Positions 34,243-43,012 are shown, numbered from the stretch's first letter. The stretch is 64,000 nt of DNA from Hymenobacter polaris (GCF_012927305.1 NZ_JABBGH010000001.1:558001-622000); one strand, 5' to 3'. Notes: generated by a model not told the origin, from the letters alone. A program made the numbers and translations.

Positions 34243-34355
34243 GTTTAATTCAAGGGTCAGTAGTGCTTTTCCGGTCCGCTTCGGTGTGCTTGTTTACATC
34301 TTAGGTTCCTAGCTTTCACCGGGCTTTGAAGACACGTAGTTTTCATTTTTTTATT
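34243..34355 (+). promoter_or_regulatory. csp mRNA leader 2
   Basis: Second copy of the leader with the blocks GTGCTTTTCCGGTCCGCTTC, AGCTTTCACCGGGC and GAAGACAC. Spacing between the blocks differs by only a few bases from leader 1 although the bases in between have diverged. Confidence 0.65.
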
Positions 34356-34556
34356 ATGCTGACCGGAACGGTAAAATTCTTCAACGAAACCAAAGGCTTT
34401 GGTTTCATTACCCCCGAAGGTGGGGGGCAGGACATCTTTGTGCACGTAACTGACCTTGTGGATGCCAAGACGCTCCGTGAGCGTGACCGCGTGCAGTACG
34501 AAGAAGCGCAAGGTCGCAAAGGCCCGAACGCCGTGAAAGTATCGGTGATTAGCTAA
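34356..34556 (+). CDS. cold-shock protein 2
   Basis: A 66-residue cold-shock domain protein, RNP1 KGFGFIT and RNP2 DIFVHVTDL, paralogous to the gene at 33907 (MLTGTVKFF instead of MPTGTVKFF). The start at 34356 matches that of the paralogue; an upstream ATG at 34326 lies in the leader and would add ten unrelated residues. A strong terminator follows. Tandem copies with separate promoters suggest high or differently timed expression. Confidence 0.95.
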   Translation: MLTGTVKFFNETKGFGFITPEGGGQDIFVHVTDLVDAKTLRERDRVQYEEAQGRKGPNAVKVSVIS

Positions 34557-34579
34557 GTAGCGGCACCGCTTGCTTTAAT

Positions 34580-34614
34580 AAAAGCGCGTTTCCTCCCCGG
34601 AAACGCGCTTTTTT
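34580..34614 (+). terminator. terminator of csp 2
   Basis: AAAAGCGCGTTTCC pairs with GGAAACGCGCTTTT, followed by more T; short loop. Confidence 0.9.
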
Positions 34615-34725
34615 ATTGCCAGCTGCTTGGCCTGCGCCCCAGCTCCCTAGGTCTGCCGAGGCCAGTGAAGCGACGAAATAGTGAGAATATGCTGGTTGCA
34701 AGTAGCTTTTTCAATTTAAAATGCG

Positions 34726-34733
34726 TACCTTTG
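34726..34733 (+). promoter_or_regulatory. -7 box TACCTTTG of the DEAD-box helicase gene
   Basis: TAnnTTTG match in an AT-rich stretch, 240 bases before the helicase ATG; a TTG lies at 34696-34698, somewhat far for a -33 element. Confidence 0.6.
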
Positions 34734-34972
34734 CACCCGCATTTGAGAACGGCCCCATTTTAGTGGCCGGGGTGGCCCAGAGTTAAGAGATTGGCTGCCG
34801 AATAGTTCCCGTTAAGTACGGTCGTATTTTTTCCGCCTTCGTTAGTTAGGAAAGGTTAAGGGGGAAGAAGCGCCGCCGCTGTTGAGCCGGCTGTTTTCAG
34901 AGCGTAGTCTCCTTCCCCTAGCCACCCAGGTTTTGGAAAACCAGGTGGCTTACTAACCTATTCCGTTCCAAC
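34734..34972 (+). promoter_or_regulatory. long leader of the DEAD-box helicase mRNA
   Basis: This gene-free stretch (part of the 415-bp gap from 34557) is the predicted 5' untranslated region. Near its end, 34921-34949, a strong hairpin forms: GCCACCCAGGTTTT pairs with AAAACCAGGTGGC with one bulge, ending 23 bases before the ATG. An earlier stretch has GGCC repeats (ACGGCCCCATTTTAGTGGCC, GGGTGGCCC) able to pair. A cold-responsive leader is an inference from the neighbouring csp genes. Confidence 0.5.
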
Positions 34973-36952
34973 ATGGAAACCGAAAAAGTAGAAGTGGCCG
35001 ATAAGGCCAAAATCCGCTTCGACGAACTCAACCTCTCGCCCGAAGTACAGCGCGCCATCACCGATATGGGGTACGAGGAAGCCTCGCCCATTCAGTCGGC
35101 CGCTATTCCGGCGCTGCTCGCCGGCCGCGACGTGATTGGCCAGGCCCAAACGGGCACCGGCAAAACCGCCGCCTTCTCCATCCCCGCCATTGAGGGAGTA
35201 AACGGCGAAAGCCGTGACGTCCAAGTGATTGTACTGTGCCCCACCCGCGAGCTGGCGGTGCAGGTTTCGGGCGAAATCCAGAAGCTGGGCAAGTATAAGA
35301 AAGGCTTAGCCGTGGTGCCCATCTACGGCGGCAGCAGTTACGACCGCCAGTTCCGCGCCCTCGAGCGCGGCGTGCAAATCGTGATTGGCACGCCCGGCCG
35401 GGTGATGGACCACATCGAGCGCGGCACGCTGAAGCTCGACAAGGCCACCAAAATCATCCTCGACGAGGCCGACGAGATGCTCGACATGGGCTTCCGGGAG
35501 GACATTGAGTACGTGCTGAGCAAGATGCCCGAGGAGCGCCAAACGGTGTTTTTCTCGGCTACGATGAGCAAGCCGATTATGGATATGACCAAAAAGTACC
35601 AGCGCGACCCGCAGGTAGTGAAGGTCAACCATAAGGAAATGACCGTCTCGAACATCGAGCAGAGTTATTTCGAGGTGCGCGGTCCGCAGAAAAAGGATGT
35701 GCTCACGCGCATCCTCGACATGTACAACCTCAAGTCGACCATCATCTTCGCGAATACCAAGCGCATGGTGGACGACATCGTGGCCGACCTGCAAGCCAAG
35801 GGCTACTTCGCCGATGGCCTGCACGGCGACATGAGCCAGGCCCAGCGCCAGAACACGCTCGATAAATTCCGCAAGAGCACCCTAGAGATTCTGGTGGCGA
35901 CTGACGTAGCCGCCCGCGGCATCGACGTGGACAACGTAGAGGCGGTATTCAACTACGACCTGCCGGCCGACGAGGAGTACTACGTGCACCGCATTGGCCG
36001 TACGGGCCGCGCTGGCAAGAGCGGCCGCGCCTTCACCTTCGTGAGCGGCCGCGACATCTACAAGCTGCGCGACATCATGCGCTTCACCAAGGCTGATATC
36101 AAGCTGGAGCAAGTGCCGTCGTTTGCCGACGTATCGGAAGTGAAAACTACGCTCTTCCTCAGCCAGATTAAGGAAGTGGTGGATAAGGGTGGCCTGGATA
36201 AGTATATCGGCCGCGTGCAGCGCCTGCTCGACCAGAGTGAGGATATTACCTCGCTCGACATCGCGGCCGCGCTGCTCAAGATGACGATGAAGGAAGACAA
36301 GCGCAACGAGCAAAGCCTCGATGCGGGCCGCGAGAAGGGGGCCAGCCGTCCCGGCTACACGCGCCTCTTCATCAGCATGGGCAAGAAGGACCGCCTGCAC
36401 CCGCGCGACGTAGTGGAGTTGATTTCGGAAAACACCGGGCTGCAAGGCAACAAGGTGGGCGACATTGCGCTCTACGACAAGTTTAGTTTCGTGGAAGTGC
36501 CCGCCGAGTTTGCCGATGAGGTAGTGGGCCAGCTAGGCCGCAGCAGCATCCAGGGCCAGCCAGTTACGTTCAGCATCGCCACGCCGGTGCAGGATGCGGC
36601 TGCCAAAGAAGAAGGCCTGAACCGCCCCGAGCGCCGCGGTTTTGGCGACGGGGAGCGCCGCAGCTTCGGCGGTGGCGACCGCCGCGAAGGAGGCCGCCCG
36701 CCTTATGGCAACAAAGGGGGCAGCTATGGTGACCGTCGCGAAGGCGGCAGCTACGGTGGCGGCTACAAAGGCGGTCAGGGCGGCGGTAGCAGCTACGGCA
36801 ACCGCCGCGAAGGTGGTAGTAGCTACGGCAGCCGCGAAGGCGGCAGTGGCTACCAGCGCGGCGGCTACAAAGGCGGCCAAGGCGGCGGTAGCAGCTACGG
36901 CAACCGGGAGCGTGGCAGCTTCGGCGGCAAGCGCGAAAACTTCGACGAGTAA
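34973..36952 (+). CDS. DEAD-box ATP-dependent RNA helicase (DeaD/CsdA type)
   Basis: A 659-residue RNA helicase. Q motif FDELNLSPEVQRAI, Walker A AQTGTGKT (58-65), PTRELAVQV, DEAD (near residue 165), SAT, HRIGRTGRAG near 340, then a DbpA-type RNA-binding domain (RLFISMGKKDRLHPRDVVEL, residues about 460-540) and a Gly/Arg/Tyr-rich tail made of repeats such as GGSYGDRREGG and YKGGQGGGSSYGNR. This layout is that of cold-shock helicases acting in ribosome assembly and RNA decay. Next to two csp genes it completes a cold-adaptation locus. No CCTAGG site lies inside. Confidence 0.93.
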   Translation: METEKVEVADKAKIRFDELNLSPEVQRAITDMGYEEASPIQSAAIPALLAGRDVIGQAQTGTGKTAAFSIPAIEGVNGESRDVQVIVLCPTRELAVQVSGEIQKLGKYKKGLAVVPIYGGSSYDRQFRALERGVQIVIGTPGRVMDHIERGTLKLDKATKIILDEADEMLDMGFREDIEYVLSKMPEERQTVFFSATMSKPIMDMTKKYQRDPQVVKVNHKEMTVSNIEQSYFEVRGPQKKDVLTRILDMYNLKSTIIFANTKRMVDDIVADLQAKGYFADGLHGDMSQAQRQNTLDKFRKSTLEILVATDVAARGIDVDNVEAVFNYDLPADEEYYVHRIGRTGRAGKSGRAFTFVSGRDIYKLRDIMRFTKADIKLEQVPSFADVSEVKTTLFLSQIKEVVDKGGLDKYIGRVQRLLDQSEDITSLDIAAALLKMTMKEDKRNEQSLDAGREKGASRPGYTRLFISMGKKDRLHPRDVVELISENTGLQGNKVGDIALYDKFSFVEVPAEFADEVVGQLGRSSIQGQPVTFSIATPVQDAAAKEEGLNRPERRGFGDGERRSFGGGDRREGGRPPYGNKGGSYGDRREGGSYGGGYKGGQGGGSSYGNRREGGSSYGSREGGSGYQRGGYKGGQGGGSSYGNRERGSFGGKRENFDE

Positions 36953-36954
36953 GA

Positions 36955-37175
36955 CCACTGATTAGCGCGAATTTTAGCGGATTTCGCGGATTTTGTGGCT
37001 GACACCCGAAAGGGTGGTCTAAGTGAGCAATAAAAAGGGCTACCCAATGGGTAGCCCTTTTCAGTAGTGGAAGCGTACTTATTCAACTAAAAGAGGAGGA
37101 TGCTGTTGAGCATCCTCCTCTTTTAGTTGAATAAGCATCGTTCACGAAATCCGTGAAATCCGCGCTAATCGGTGG
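36955..37175. repeat. inverted CCACTGATTAGCGCGAATTT arms enclosing two hairpins
   Basis: The whole gap between the helicase gene and the convergent DUF2383 gene is bounded by related inverted arms, 36955-36998 and 37143-37175. Inside are two perfect hairpins: GGGCTACCC-AAT-GGGTAGCCC with flanking A/T tracts near 37037-37062, and a 27-bp-arm hairpin around 37078-37135 (CTTATTCAACTAAAAGAGGA and its complement). Both can end transcription. Confidence 0.85.
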
Positions 37176-37177
37176 TT

Positions 37178-37630
37178 TTACTTCGATGAGTCGCGCAAGC
37201 CACGGATTTCGTCATGAGCAGCTTTCACGCCCTGTGCCTGCTTTTCAATAATTGATTTGAGGTCGCCGGGGAGGTCCTGCACTTTTTGGGCTTCCTCGTA
37301 AGCCTTCTTGGCTACGTCTTCGCCGCGCTCGCACTCGGCCAAGATGGCGTGGTTGTCGTGGCCGGTTACGGCAGCTTTCAGGTCAATCCAGGCGTGGTGA
37401 ATGGCACCTACTACCGACGAGCCTTCGTTGGTATCGGGGTGCAGGTCGAGCTTGAACATTTGGTCTTCCAACTCGGTGATGTAGCCTGCGCGCTGAGCAG
37501 CGTACTTCTTGAATAGGTCTTTCAGGTGCTGGTCCTTCACGTCGGTCATCGCGTCGGCGTAGCCTTTTTGGCCATCTTTGAGGACGGTGATGAGTTCGTT
37601 GAGGGCGGCTTGGGTGGCTTTGGCTTCCAT
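37178..37630 (-). CDS. PA2169-type four-helix-bundle protein (DUF2383)
   Basis: A 150-residue ferritin-like helical protein. It begins with ATQAALNELITVLKDGQKGY and continues with LKDLFKKYAAQRAGYITELE, AIHHAWIDLKAAVTGHDNHA and ILAECERGEDVAKKAYEEAQ, the four helices of the DUF2383 family. Members are common in stress-responsive gene sets of Bacteroidota; the function is not known. No promoter box was placed. It converges on the DEAD-box helicase gene. Confidence 0.85.
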   Translation of the reverse strand: MEAKATQAALNELITVLKDGQKGYADAMTDVKDQHLKDLFKKYAAQRAGYITELEDQMFKLDLHPDTNEGSSVVGAIHHAWIDLKAAVTGHDNHAILAECERGEDVAKKAYEEAQKVQDLPGDLKSIIEKQAQGVKAAHDEIRGLRDSSK

Positions 37631-37747
37631 GATTGGAAAAAGGAAATTAGTGAGGAAATGTACCCGGTTTACTAGCCAAAAGCCCGCAGGGTTACGGCTT
37701 TACCCAAGAAAGTAGCATTTTATTGACCAGCGGGGTGGCTGCCCGGC

Positions 37748-39058
37748 CTAGGGCTGGGCCAGGGCCAGACTGCGCCCCGCTAGCCAACCGGTAGTCCAGG
37801 CCGCCTGGAAGTTGAAGCCACCCGTAATGCCATCGATATCAAGTACCTCGCCAGCAAAGTAGAGGCCCGGTACCCGGCGGCTTTCCATGGTCTGGAAATT
37901 AATTTCGGCAAGTGGAATACCACCGCAAGTTACAAATTCTTCTTTGTGGGTGGTTTTGCCTTGCACTTGCAGTGGGGTGCGCAGCAGTAGCTCCAGCAGG
38001 CGGTTTTGGGCTTTGGCCGGTACTTCGCTCCAGCGAGCGTCGGCGCCTAGGCCTGCTTCGGCCATCAAGGTGCGCCAGAGGCGGGTAGGCAGCCCGAACT
38101 GCGGATGCGCCGCCACCTGCTTTTTGCCGTTCTCCTGCCGATACTGCTGGGCCCAGGCCCGCAGGGTGTCGTCGGTGTGGGCGGGCACCCAGCTGATGAG
38201 CGCCGTGCCGTGGTAGGCCAGCTCGTGCAGGCGGCGGGCACCCCAGGCCGAGAGCTTGAGCACGGCCGGCCCACTCACTCCCCAGTGCGTGACGAGCAGC
38301 GGGCCCTCATACTGCAGTTTCTCGCCGGCCAGCACCACCCGGGCGTGGGGCACGCTCACGCCGGGCAGTTCGCGCAGGGGCGAGGCGGGCACGTTGAAGG
38401 TGAACAGCGAGGGTACCGGCGGCGCCACGCTGTGCCCTAGGGCCCGTAGCCAGTCGTAGGCCTCGGCCTTGGCGCTGCCGCCGGTGGCCACCAGCAGCTG
38501 GCCCACGCGCAGCGGTGAACCTAGGCGGGTATTACCTTCGCCGCTGAGAATCAGCTCGAAGCCGCCGGTGGGTAGGGGGGTAATACGCTCGACGGCGGTG
38601 CGGGTGAAAACGTGCACCCCGGCCTGGCGCGCGGCGCTTTCCAGGGCCTGGGCAATGGTTTCGCTGCTCTCGGTGGTCGGAAACATGCGCCCGTCGGCTT
38701 CCGTCTTGAGCTGCACGCCGCGCTGGGCAAACCACGCCACGGTGTCGGCCACGCCAAATCGCTGGAAGGCTTCTTTCAAGCCCCGGCTACCGCGCGGGTA
38801 GTGCTGCATGAGCTGCGCGGCCGACTCGCAGGCGTGCGTTACGTTGCAGCGCCCGCCGCCCGACACGCGCACTTTGCTCAGCAGCTTCGGGCTTTTTTCC
38901 AGCAAAAAAACCGGCTGGCTGGGGTTAGCTTCAGCGCAGGCAATGGCCCCGAAAAAGCCCGCGGCCCCACCCCCAAGCACCGCCACGGGCAGCGCGGCAC
39001 TGGAAGGCGCGGCGGCAGGTACGGCCGTAGCGGCAAGCACGGAGGAAGGGGAGGACAT
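37748..39058 (-). CDS. HI0933-family FAD-dependent oxidoreductase (BaiN-like)
   Basis: A 436-residue flavoprotein. FAD-binding GGGAAGFFGA lies near residue 28, followed by the family hallmark KVRVSGGGRCNVTH, then FFPTTE-like RMFPTTESSETIAQAL, VATGG, THWGVSGPAVLKLSAW and the C-terminal FAD motif GLYFAGEVLDIDGITGGFNF. The family is conserved but its reaction is mostly unknown; BaiN members act on bile acids. The first 22 residues are a low-complexity Ala/Ser/Pro leader, so a later start cannot be ruled out. Confidence 0.88.
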   Translation of the reverse strand: MSSPSSVLAATAVPAAAPSSAALPVAVLGGGAAGFFGAIACAEANPSQPVFLLEKSPKLLSKVRVSGGGRCNVTHACESAAQLMQHYPRGSRGLKEAFQRFGVADTVAWFAQRGVQLKTEADGRMFPTTESSETIAQALESAARQAGVHVFTRTAVERITPLPTGGFELILSGEGNTRLGSPLRVGQLLVATGGSAKAEAYDWLRALGHSVAPPVPSLFTFNVPASPLRELPGVSVPHARVVLAGEKLQYEGPLLVTHWGVSGPAVLKLSAWGARRLHELAYHGTALISWVPAHTDDTLRAWAQQYRQENGKKQVAAHPQFGLPTRLWRTLMAEAGLGADARWSEVPAKAQNRLLELLLRTPLQVQGKTTHKEEFVTCGGIPLAEINFQTMESRRVPGLYFAGEVLDIDGITGGFNFQAAWTTGWLAGRSLALAQP

Positions 39059-39086
39059 AATGCAAAATTACGCCCTAGGGAGTGTC

Positions 39087-39947
39087 TCAGCAGAAAGGCA
39101 GGGCCGCCAGCACGTCGTCGTGCACGAAGGTGTAGGGTACCACCCGCCGCACCTGGCTGCTATCGATGAGCTTGCCGCCGCCCTCGTCGGGCTGGAAAGT
39201 GGGAGGGACTAAGCCAATAAAAAGCGCGGCGGCTGGGTAAAACTCGTGCCGCAGCGGGTGCTCGCTGGCACACACGTTCAGAGTGTGGCCCCACAGGCCC
39301 TGGGTGATGATGGTGCGCAGCACGCCCACCGCATCGGTGAGGTGCAGCAGGTTGGTGGGAGCGCTGCCGTGGGGCAGGCGTTGGCGGCCCGCCAGAAAGC
39401 GGCCGGGCGCGCGGCCAGGCCCAATAAGACCCCCTAGGCGCACTACCGTGCTGTGCCACTGCCCGTAGCGCGGTACAAAGTGCCCCTCGGTACGCAGCAC
39501 GTCCGACGAGGCATCGCGGGTGCTCAGGGCATCGGTTTCGCGCATGGGGCGGGGCGCGTCGGGGTACACGCCCACCGTAGAAACAAACAATACTGCCTTG
39601 GTGCGCGCCGCCGCCACGGCCCGGTGTACGGGGCGCAGCAGCTGCGGGTAGCCACCGGCCACGGCGGCACGGGGCGGCACGTTGAGTACCAGCACATCGG
39701 CCTGGGTTAGCCAGGCGGTCAGGCCCTGCTCGTCGGCCGCCGAGAAATCCGGACCGAGCTGCAACAGCAGGGGCTCGATGCCAGCCGCGGCCAGCACAGG
39801 CAGCTGCTCGGGGGTGGTAGTGGTGCCCAGCACCCGGTGGCCCTGCGCCAGCAGCTCTTTGGCCAACGGAAAACCTAACCAGCCGCACCCTAGCACCGCC
39901 ACGGTGAGGCGGCCGTCAGCTAGGTTTTGGACAGGAATCTCAGACAT
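39087..39947 (-). CDS. atypical SDR / NAD(P)-binding epimerase-like protein
   Basis: A 286-residue protein of the YeeZ-like atypical short-chain dehydrogenase group. It has the Rossmann loop LGCGWLGFPLAKELLAQGHR at about 19-38, TTTTPEQL after strand 2, VLNVPPRA, STVGVYPDA and VRLGGLIGPGR. The usual Tyr-x3-Lys catalytic pair is not obvious. Substrate unknown. It lies downstream of the divergent dienoyl-CoA-reductase-like gene, 28 bases from the next gene's ATG, and may share its transcript. Confidence 0.82.
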   Translation of the reverse strand: MSEIPVQNLADGRLTVAVLGCGWLGFPLAKELLAQGHRVLGTTTTPEQLPVLAAAGIEPLLLQLGPDFSAADEQGLTAWLTQADVLVLNVPPRAAVAGGYPQLLRPVHRAVAAARTKAVLFVSTVGVYPDAPRPMRETDALSTRDASSDVLRTEGHFVPRYGQWHSTVVRLGGLIGPGRAPGRFLAGRQRLPHGSAPTNLLHLTDAVGVLRTIITQGLWGHTLNVCASEHPLRHEFYPAAALFIGLVPPTFQPDEGGGKLIDSSQVRRVVPYTFVHDDVLAALPFC

Positions 39948-40082
39948 AGAAAACAGGTGAATTGGAAGCTAGAAAGGCAGCAGAGCGAGTGGTGAGCGAA
40001 CCCCAGCGCAGGCAGCTAAGCGCCGGGCAGTGTTAGGCAAGCCGAGTAGGAGCGTGTGGTGGTAGTATCTTCGGGCGTTGCT

Positions 40083-40106
40083 ATAACCGGGGTTTTGCCC
40101 GGTTAT
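40083..40106. promoter_or_regulatory. perfect 9-bp hairpin in a gene leader
   Basis: ATAACCGGG-GTTTTG-CCCGGTTAT lies 12 bases before the ATG at 40118 and just after a box-like TATCTTCG (about 40065-40072). It may be an operator or a translation-control hairpin. Confidence 0.6.
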
Positions 40107-40117
40107 GTTGCCCGCTT

Positions 40118-40996
40118 ATGTCAGTTATGTCAGCTTTTGCCCAGCCCATGCTTCGCGATAATGCCCTCGCGGGCAAAACCATCATTGTCACGGGTGGCGG
40201 CACGGGCCTTGGCCGCGCCATGAGTACGTATTTTCTGCAATTAGGGGCAAATGTGGTAATTACCAGTCGCAAACTCGCCGTACTGGAGCAAACCGCGGCC
40301 GAACTGCGCCAGCTAACGAGTGGCCGCGTGCTGGCCCTGGCCTGCGACGTGCGCCGCTACGACGAAGTAGAGGCGGTGCTAGACCGTGCTTACCAAGAGT
40401 TTGGGCGCGTGAATGTACTGCTTAACAATGCGGCCGGCAATTTCATTAGCCCCACCGAGCGTCTGAGCCACAAGGCCTTCGACGTGATTGTGGACATCGT
40501 GCTCAAGGGCACGTACAACTGTACGCTGGCCCTAGGCAAGCGCTGGATTGCCGACCAGCAGCCCGGCACCATCCTCAACATCGTCACCACGTACGCTTCG
40601 GTCGGGTCGGCCTTCGTGGTGCCCTCGGCGGCGGCCAAAGCGGGCGTGCTGGCCCTCACGCGCTCGTTGGCCGTAGAATGGGCCAAGTATGGCATCCGCT
40701 CTAACGCTATCGCGCCCGGCCCTTTCCCCACCGAAGGCGCCTGGAGCCGCTTATTTCCTGAGCCGCTGGCCAGCCAGCTTGACCCCGCCGCCAGCGTACC
40801 GCTCAAGCGCGTGGGCGAGCATCAGGAGCTGGCCAATTTAGCGGCTTACCTAGTGTCTGATTTTTCGGCTTACATCAATGGGGAGGTAGTAACCATCGAC
40901 GGGGGCGAATGGCTGAATGGTGCCGGCGAGTTCAATAAGCTGCAGGCCCTAACGCCTGCCATGTGGGACCACATTGAAAAAACCATGCGCCGCTAG
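40118..40996 (+). CDS. SDR oxidoreductase, 2,4-dienoyl-CoA reductase-like
   Basis: A 292-residue classical SDR. TGGGTGLGRAM binds the cofactor (near residue 25), RKLAVLE gives the basic NADP-contact, NNAAGNFISPTERLS is the signature of 2,4-dienoyl-CoA reductases, and TTYASVGSAFVVPSAAAKAG holds the active site, with Lys in AAAKAG, as in mitochondrial DECR1 where the classical Tyr is displaced. APGPFPTEGAWSRL follows. Likely role: reduction of 2,4-dienoyl-CoA intermediates in unsaturated fatty acid oxidation. Start at 40118; an internal Met at residue 11 is another candidate. Confidence 0.85.
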   Translation: MSVMSAFAQPMLRDNALAGKTIIVTGGGTGLGRAMSTYFLQLGANVVITSRKLAVLEQTAAELRQLTSGRVLALACDVRRYDEVEAVLDRAYQEFGRVNVLLNNAAGNFISPTERLSHKAFDVIVDIVLKGTYNCTLALGKRWIADQQPGTILNIVTTYASVGSAFVVPSAAAKAGVLALTRSLAVEWAKYGIRSNAIAPGPFPTEGAWSRLFPEPLASQLDPAASVPLKRVGEHQELANLAAYLVSDFSAYINGEVVTIDGGEWLNGAGEFNKLQALTPAMWDHIEKTMRR

Positions 40997-41042
40997 GGCC
41001 GGCAAGCCCAAAGCACCAGTTCTGAATTAGCAGAAAAACTTG

Positions 41043-41852
41043 CTAAAAGTAGCTTTTGGCTAGCTTGCTGAAGTAGGCCGCCGACTGTAAAAGCCGGCTG
41101 CCATACCAGCTGAATAGCTCGCCGTCGACCACCTGCACCCGCGCCGCGGGGCAAATGGCTTGGAATTCAGCCAAGTGTTTCTCCTTGAACGGATACGGCT
41201 CGGACGACAGGAAAATGCGCGTCGGCGCGGCGGCTTGCAGCTGCTCGGGGCTTACCTCAGGGTAGCGCCCTAGGGCCCCGAATACATTGGCAAAGCCCGC
41301 CCGGCGCAGCATATCGTCAATGAACGTGCCGCCCGCTGCCACCATGTAAGGCCGGCGCCAGATGAAGTAGGCAGCCGGAATGGGCGGCCCTAGGGCTGGT
41401 AGCGCCGCAAAGGCTTGGTCAATGGTAGTGGCCAGCGTTGCGGCGGGCGCGGCCACTCCCGTAAGCGCGCCAATCTCTTCAATCATGGCCAGCGCGGCGG
41501 GCAAATCGGCAATGTCGCTGACCCACACTGGGTAGCGCTGCGCTAGCTCCGCGATGCCAGCCTGGTAGTTTTCCTCTTTGTTGCCAATAAGTAGGTCGGG
41601 CTGCAGCGCGTGGATTTTAGCGAAATCGAATTGCTTGGTGCCGCCAATCACCGCAGCCTGCTGCCGCGCCGCGGCCGGGTGCACGCAAAACTTGGTGACG
41701 CCCACCACTCGCGCCCCCAGGCCCAGGTCGAAGAGCAGCTCGGTTTGCGAGGGCACCAGCGATACGATGCGTTGCGGCGGATAGGGCAGTACTATCCGCC
41801 GGCCCAATTGGTCGGTTACCGGGAGTGAGTGCGCGGGCGGGGAGGCAGACAT
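41043..41852 (-). CDS. helical-backbone metal receptor / BtuF-like substrate-binding protein
   Basis: A 269-residue protein of the TroA-like (cluster A) receptor family: RIVSLVPSQTELLFDLGLGA at 29-48, VVGVTKFCVHP, IHALQPDLLIGNKEEN and EEIGALTG are typical of BtuF/cobalamin- or siderophore-binding proteins. No signal peptide or lipobox is visible (MSASPPAHSLPVTDQLGRRI), as in many Bacteroidota members of this subgroup, which may be cytoplasmic. No ABC permease or ATPase lies nearby, so a transport role is uncertain. Confidence 0.8.
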   Translation of the reverse strand: MSASPPAHSLPVTDQLGRRIVLPYPPQRIVSLVPSQTELLFDLGLGARVVGVTKFCVHPAAARQQAAVIGGTKQFDFAKIHALQPDLLIGNKEENYQAGIAELAQRYPVWVSDIADLPAALAMIEEIGALTGVAAPAATLATTIDQAFAALPALGPPIPAAYFIWRRPYMVAAGGTFIDDMLRRAGFANVFGALGRYPEVSPEQLQAAAPTRIFLSSEPYPFKEKHLAEFQAICPAARVQVVDGELFSWYGSRLLQSAAYFSKLAKSYF

Positions 41853-41921
41853 GTGGGGGCGGGCACCTTACCAAAACGGCCACCCCTAGGGGCAGCCGCG
41901 GTGGTAAAAGGAAAAGGATGC

Positions 41922-42992
41922 TTAGCTGAAATACCGGAAGTCCTGGCCGTCCTCGATGCGGAGCAGGGTTTCGTAAATCAGGTTGATAACGTTTTGCACG
42001 TCATCCTGGTGCACGGTTTCGACGGTGGTGTGCATGTACTTGAGGGGCAGCGAGATGAGGGCCGCCGCCACGCCCGCGCCCGAGTAGGCAAAGGCGTCGG
42101 TGTCGGTGCCGGTGGCGCGGGTGGCGGCGGCACGCTGAAACGGAATATCGGTTTCCTTGGCGGTGTTGATGATGAGGTCGCGCAGGTTGTTTTGCACGGC
42201 CGGGCCGTAGGTGATGACCGGGCCTTTGCCGCAGGAGATGTCGCCGGCCGTTTTCTTCTCGTACATCGGCGACTGGCTGTCGTGGGTCACGTCAGTGATG
42301 ATGGCCACGTCGGGATTGAGGCGGTGGGCTATCATCTCGGCCCCGCGCAGGCCAATCTCCTCCTGCACCGCGTTCACGATGTAGAGGCCGAAGGGCAGCT
42401 GCTTGTGGTTCTCTTTCAGCATCCTAGCCACCTCGGCTACCATGAAGCCACCGATGCGGTTGTCGAGGGCGCGGCCCACGTAGTATTTGTTATTGAGCAC
42501 CGTAAACTCGTCCTCGAACGTAACGACCGAGCCCACGTGCACGCCCATTTCGGCCACCTCGTCGGCGCTGCTGGCGCCACAGTCCAGGAAAATGGTTTCG
42601 ATGGTGGGCGCCTTGTCCTGCTCTACCTTGCGCACGTGGATGGCCGGCCAGCCGAACACCGCCTTCACGATGCCCTTTTCGCCGAAGATATTGACGCGCT
42701 TGCTAGGGGCTACCAGCGCATCGGAGCCGCCGTTGCGGCGTAGGTAGAGATAACCTTCCTTGGTGATGTAGTTGACGAAGTAGCTGATTTCGTCGGCGTG
42801 GGCCTCAATCACCACCTTGTACTTCGCCTCGGGGTTCACGACGCCCACCACCGTGCCGTAGGTGTCCACGAAGTAGCTGTCGATGTAGGGCCGGATGTAG
42901 TCGAGCCACAATTTTTGCCCTTCTTTTTCGAAGCCAGTGGGCGAGGGGTTATTCAGGTAAGTGGTGAGAAACTCGAAGGACTCGGGACGCAT
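41922..42992 (-). CDS. M42-family zinc aminopeptidase (glutamyl aminopeptidase/cellulase M type)
   Basis: A 356-residue cytosolic metallopeptidase. Metal ligands are likely His in IEAHADEISYFV, Asp in RALDNRIGGF, Glu pair in NAVQEEIGLRGAE, Asp in ITDVTHDSQSP and His in KYMHTTVETV; ATGTDTDAFAYSGAG is also conserved. Members form large tetrahedral assemblies degrading peptides. The start at 42992 gives the conserved MRPESFEFLTTYLNNPSPTG; the longer frame upstream overlaps the next gene and is not conserved. It likely shares a transcript with the membrane protein gene 20 bases upstream. Confidence 0.9.
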   Translation of the reverse strand: MRPESFEFLTTYLNNPSPTGFEKEGQKLWLDYIRPYIDSYFVDTYGTVVGVVNPEAKYKVVIEAHADEISYFVNYITKEGYLYLRRNGGSDALVAPSKRVNIFGEKGIVKAVFGWPAIHVRKVEQDKAPTIETIFLDCGASSADEVAEMGVHVGSVVTFEDEFTVLNNKYYVGRALDNRIGGFMVAEVARMLKENHKQLPFGLYIVNAVQEEIGLRGAEMIAHRLNPDVAIITDVTHDSQSPMYEKKTAGDISCGKGPVITYGPAVQNNLRDLIINTAKETDIPFQRAAATRATGTDTDAFAYSGAGVAAALISLPLKYMHTTVETVHQDDVQNVINLIYETLLRIEDGQDFRYFS

Positions 42993-43012
42993 GAGCAGTG
43001 AGATAGAAAAGC

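Noticed and set aside
36640..36940. Direct repeats at the 3' end of the DEAD-box helicase gene, at first sight CRISPR-like
   Set aside because: They are codons for the Gly/Arg/Tyr-rich tail and vary as such tails do; there are no regular spacers.
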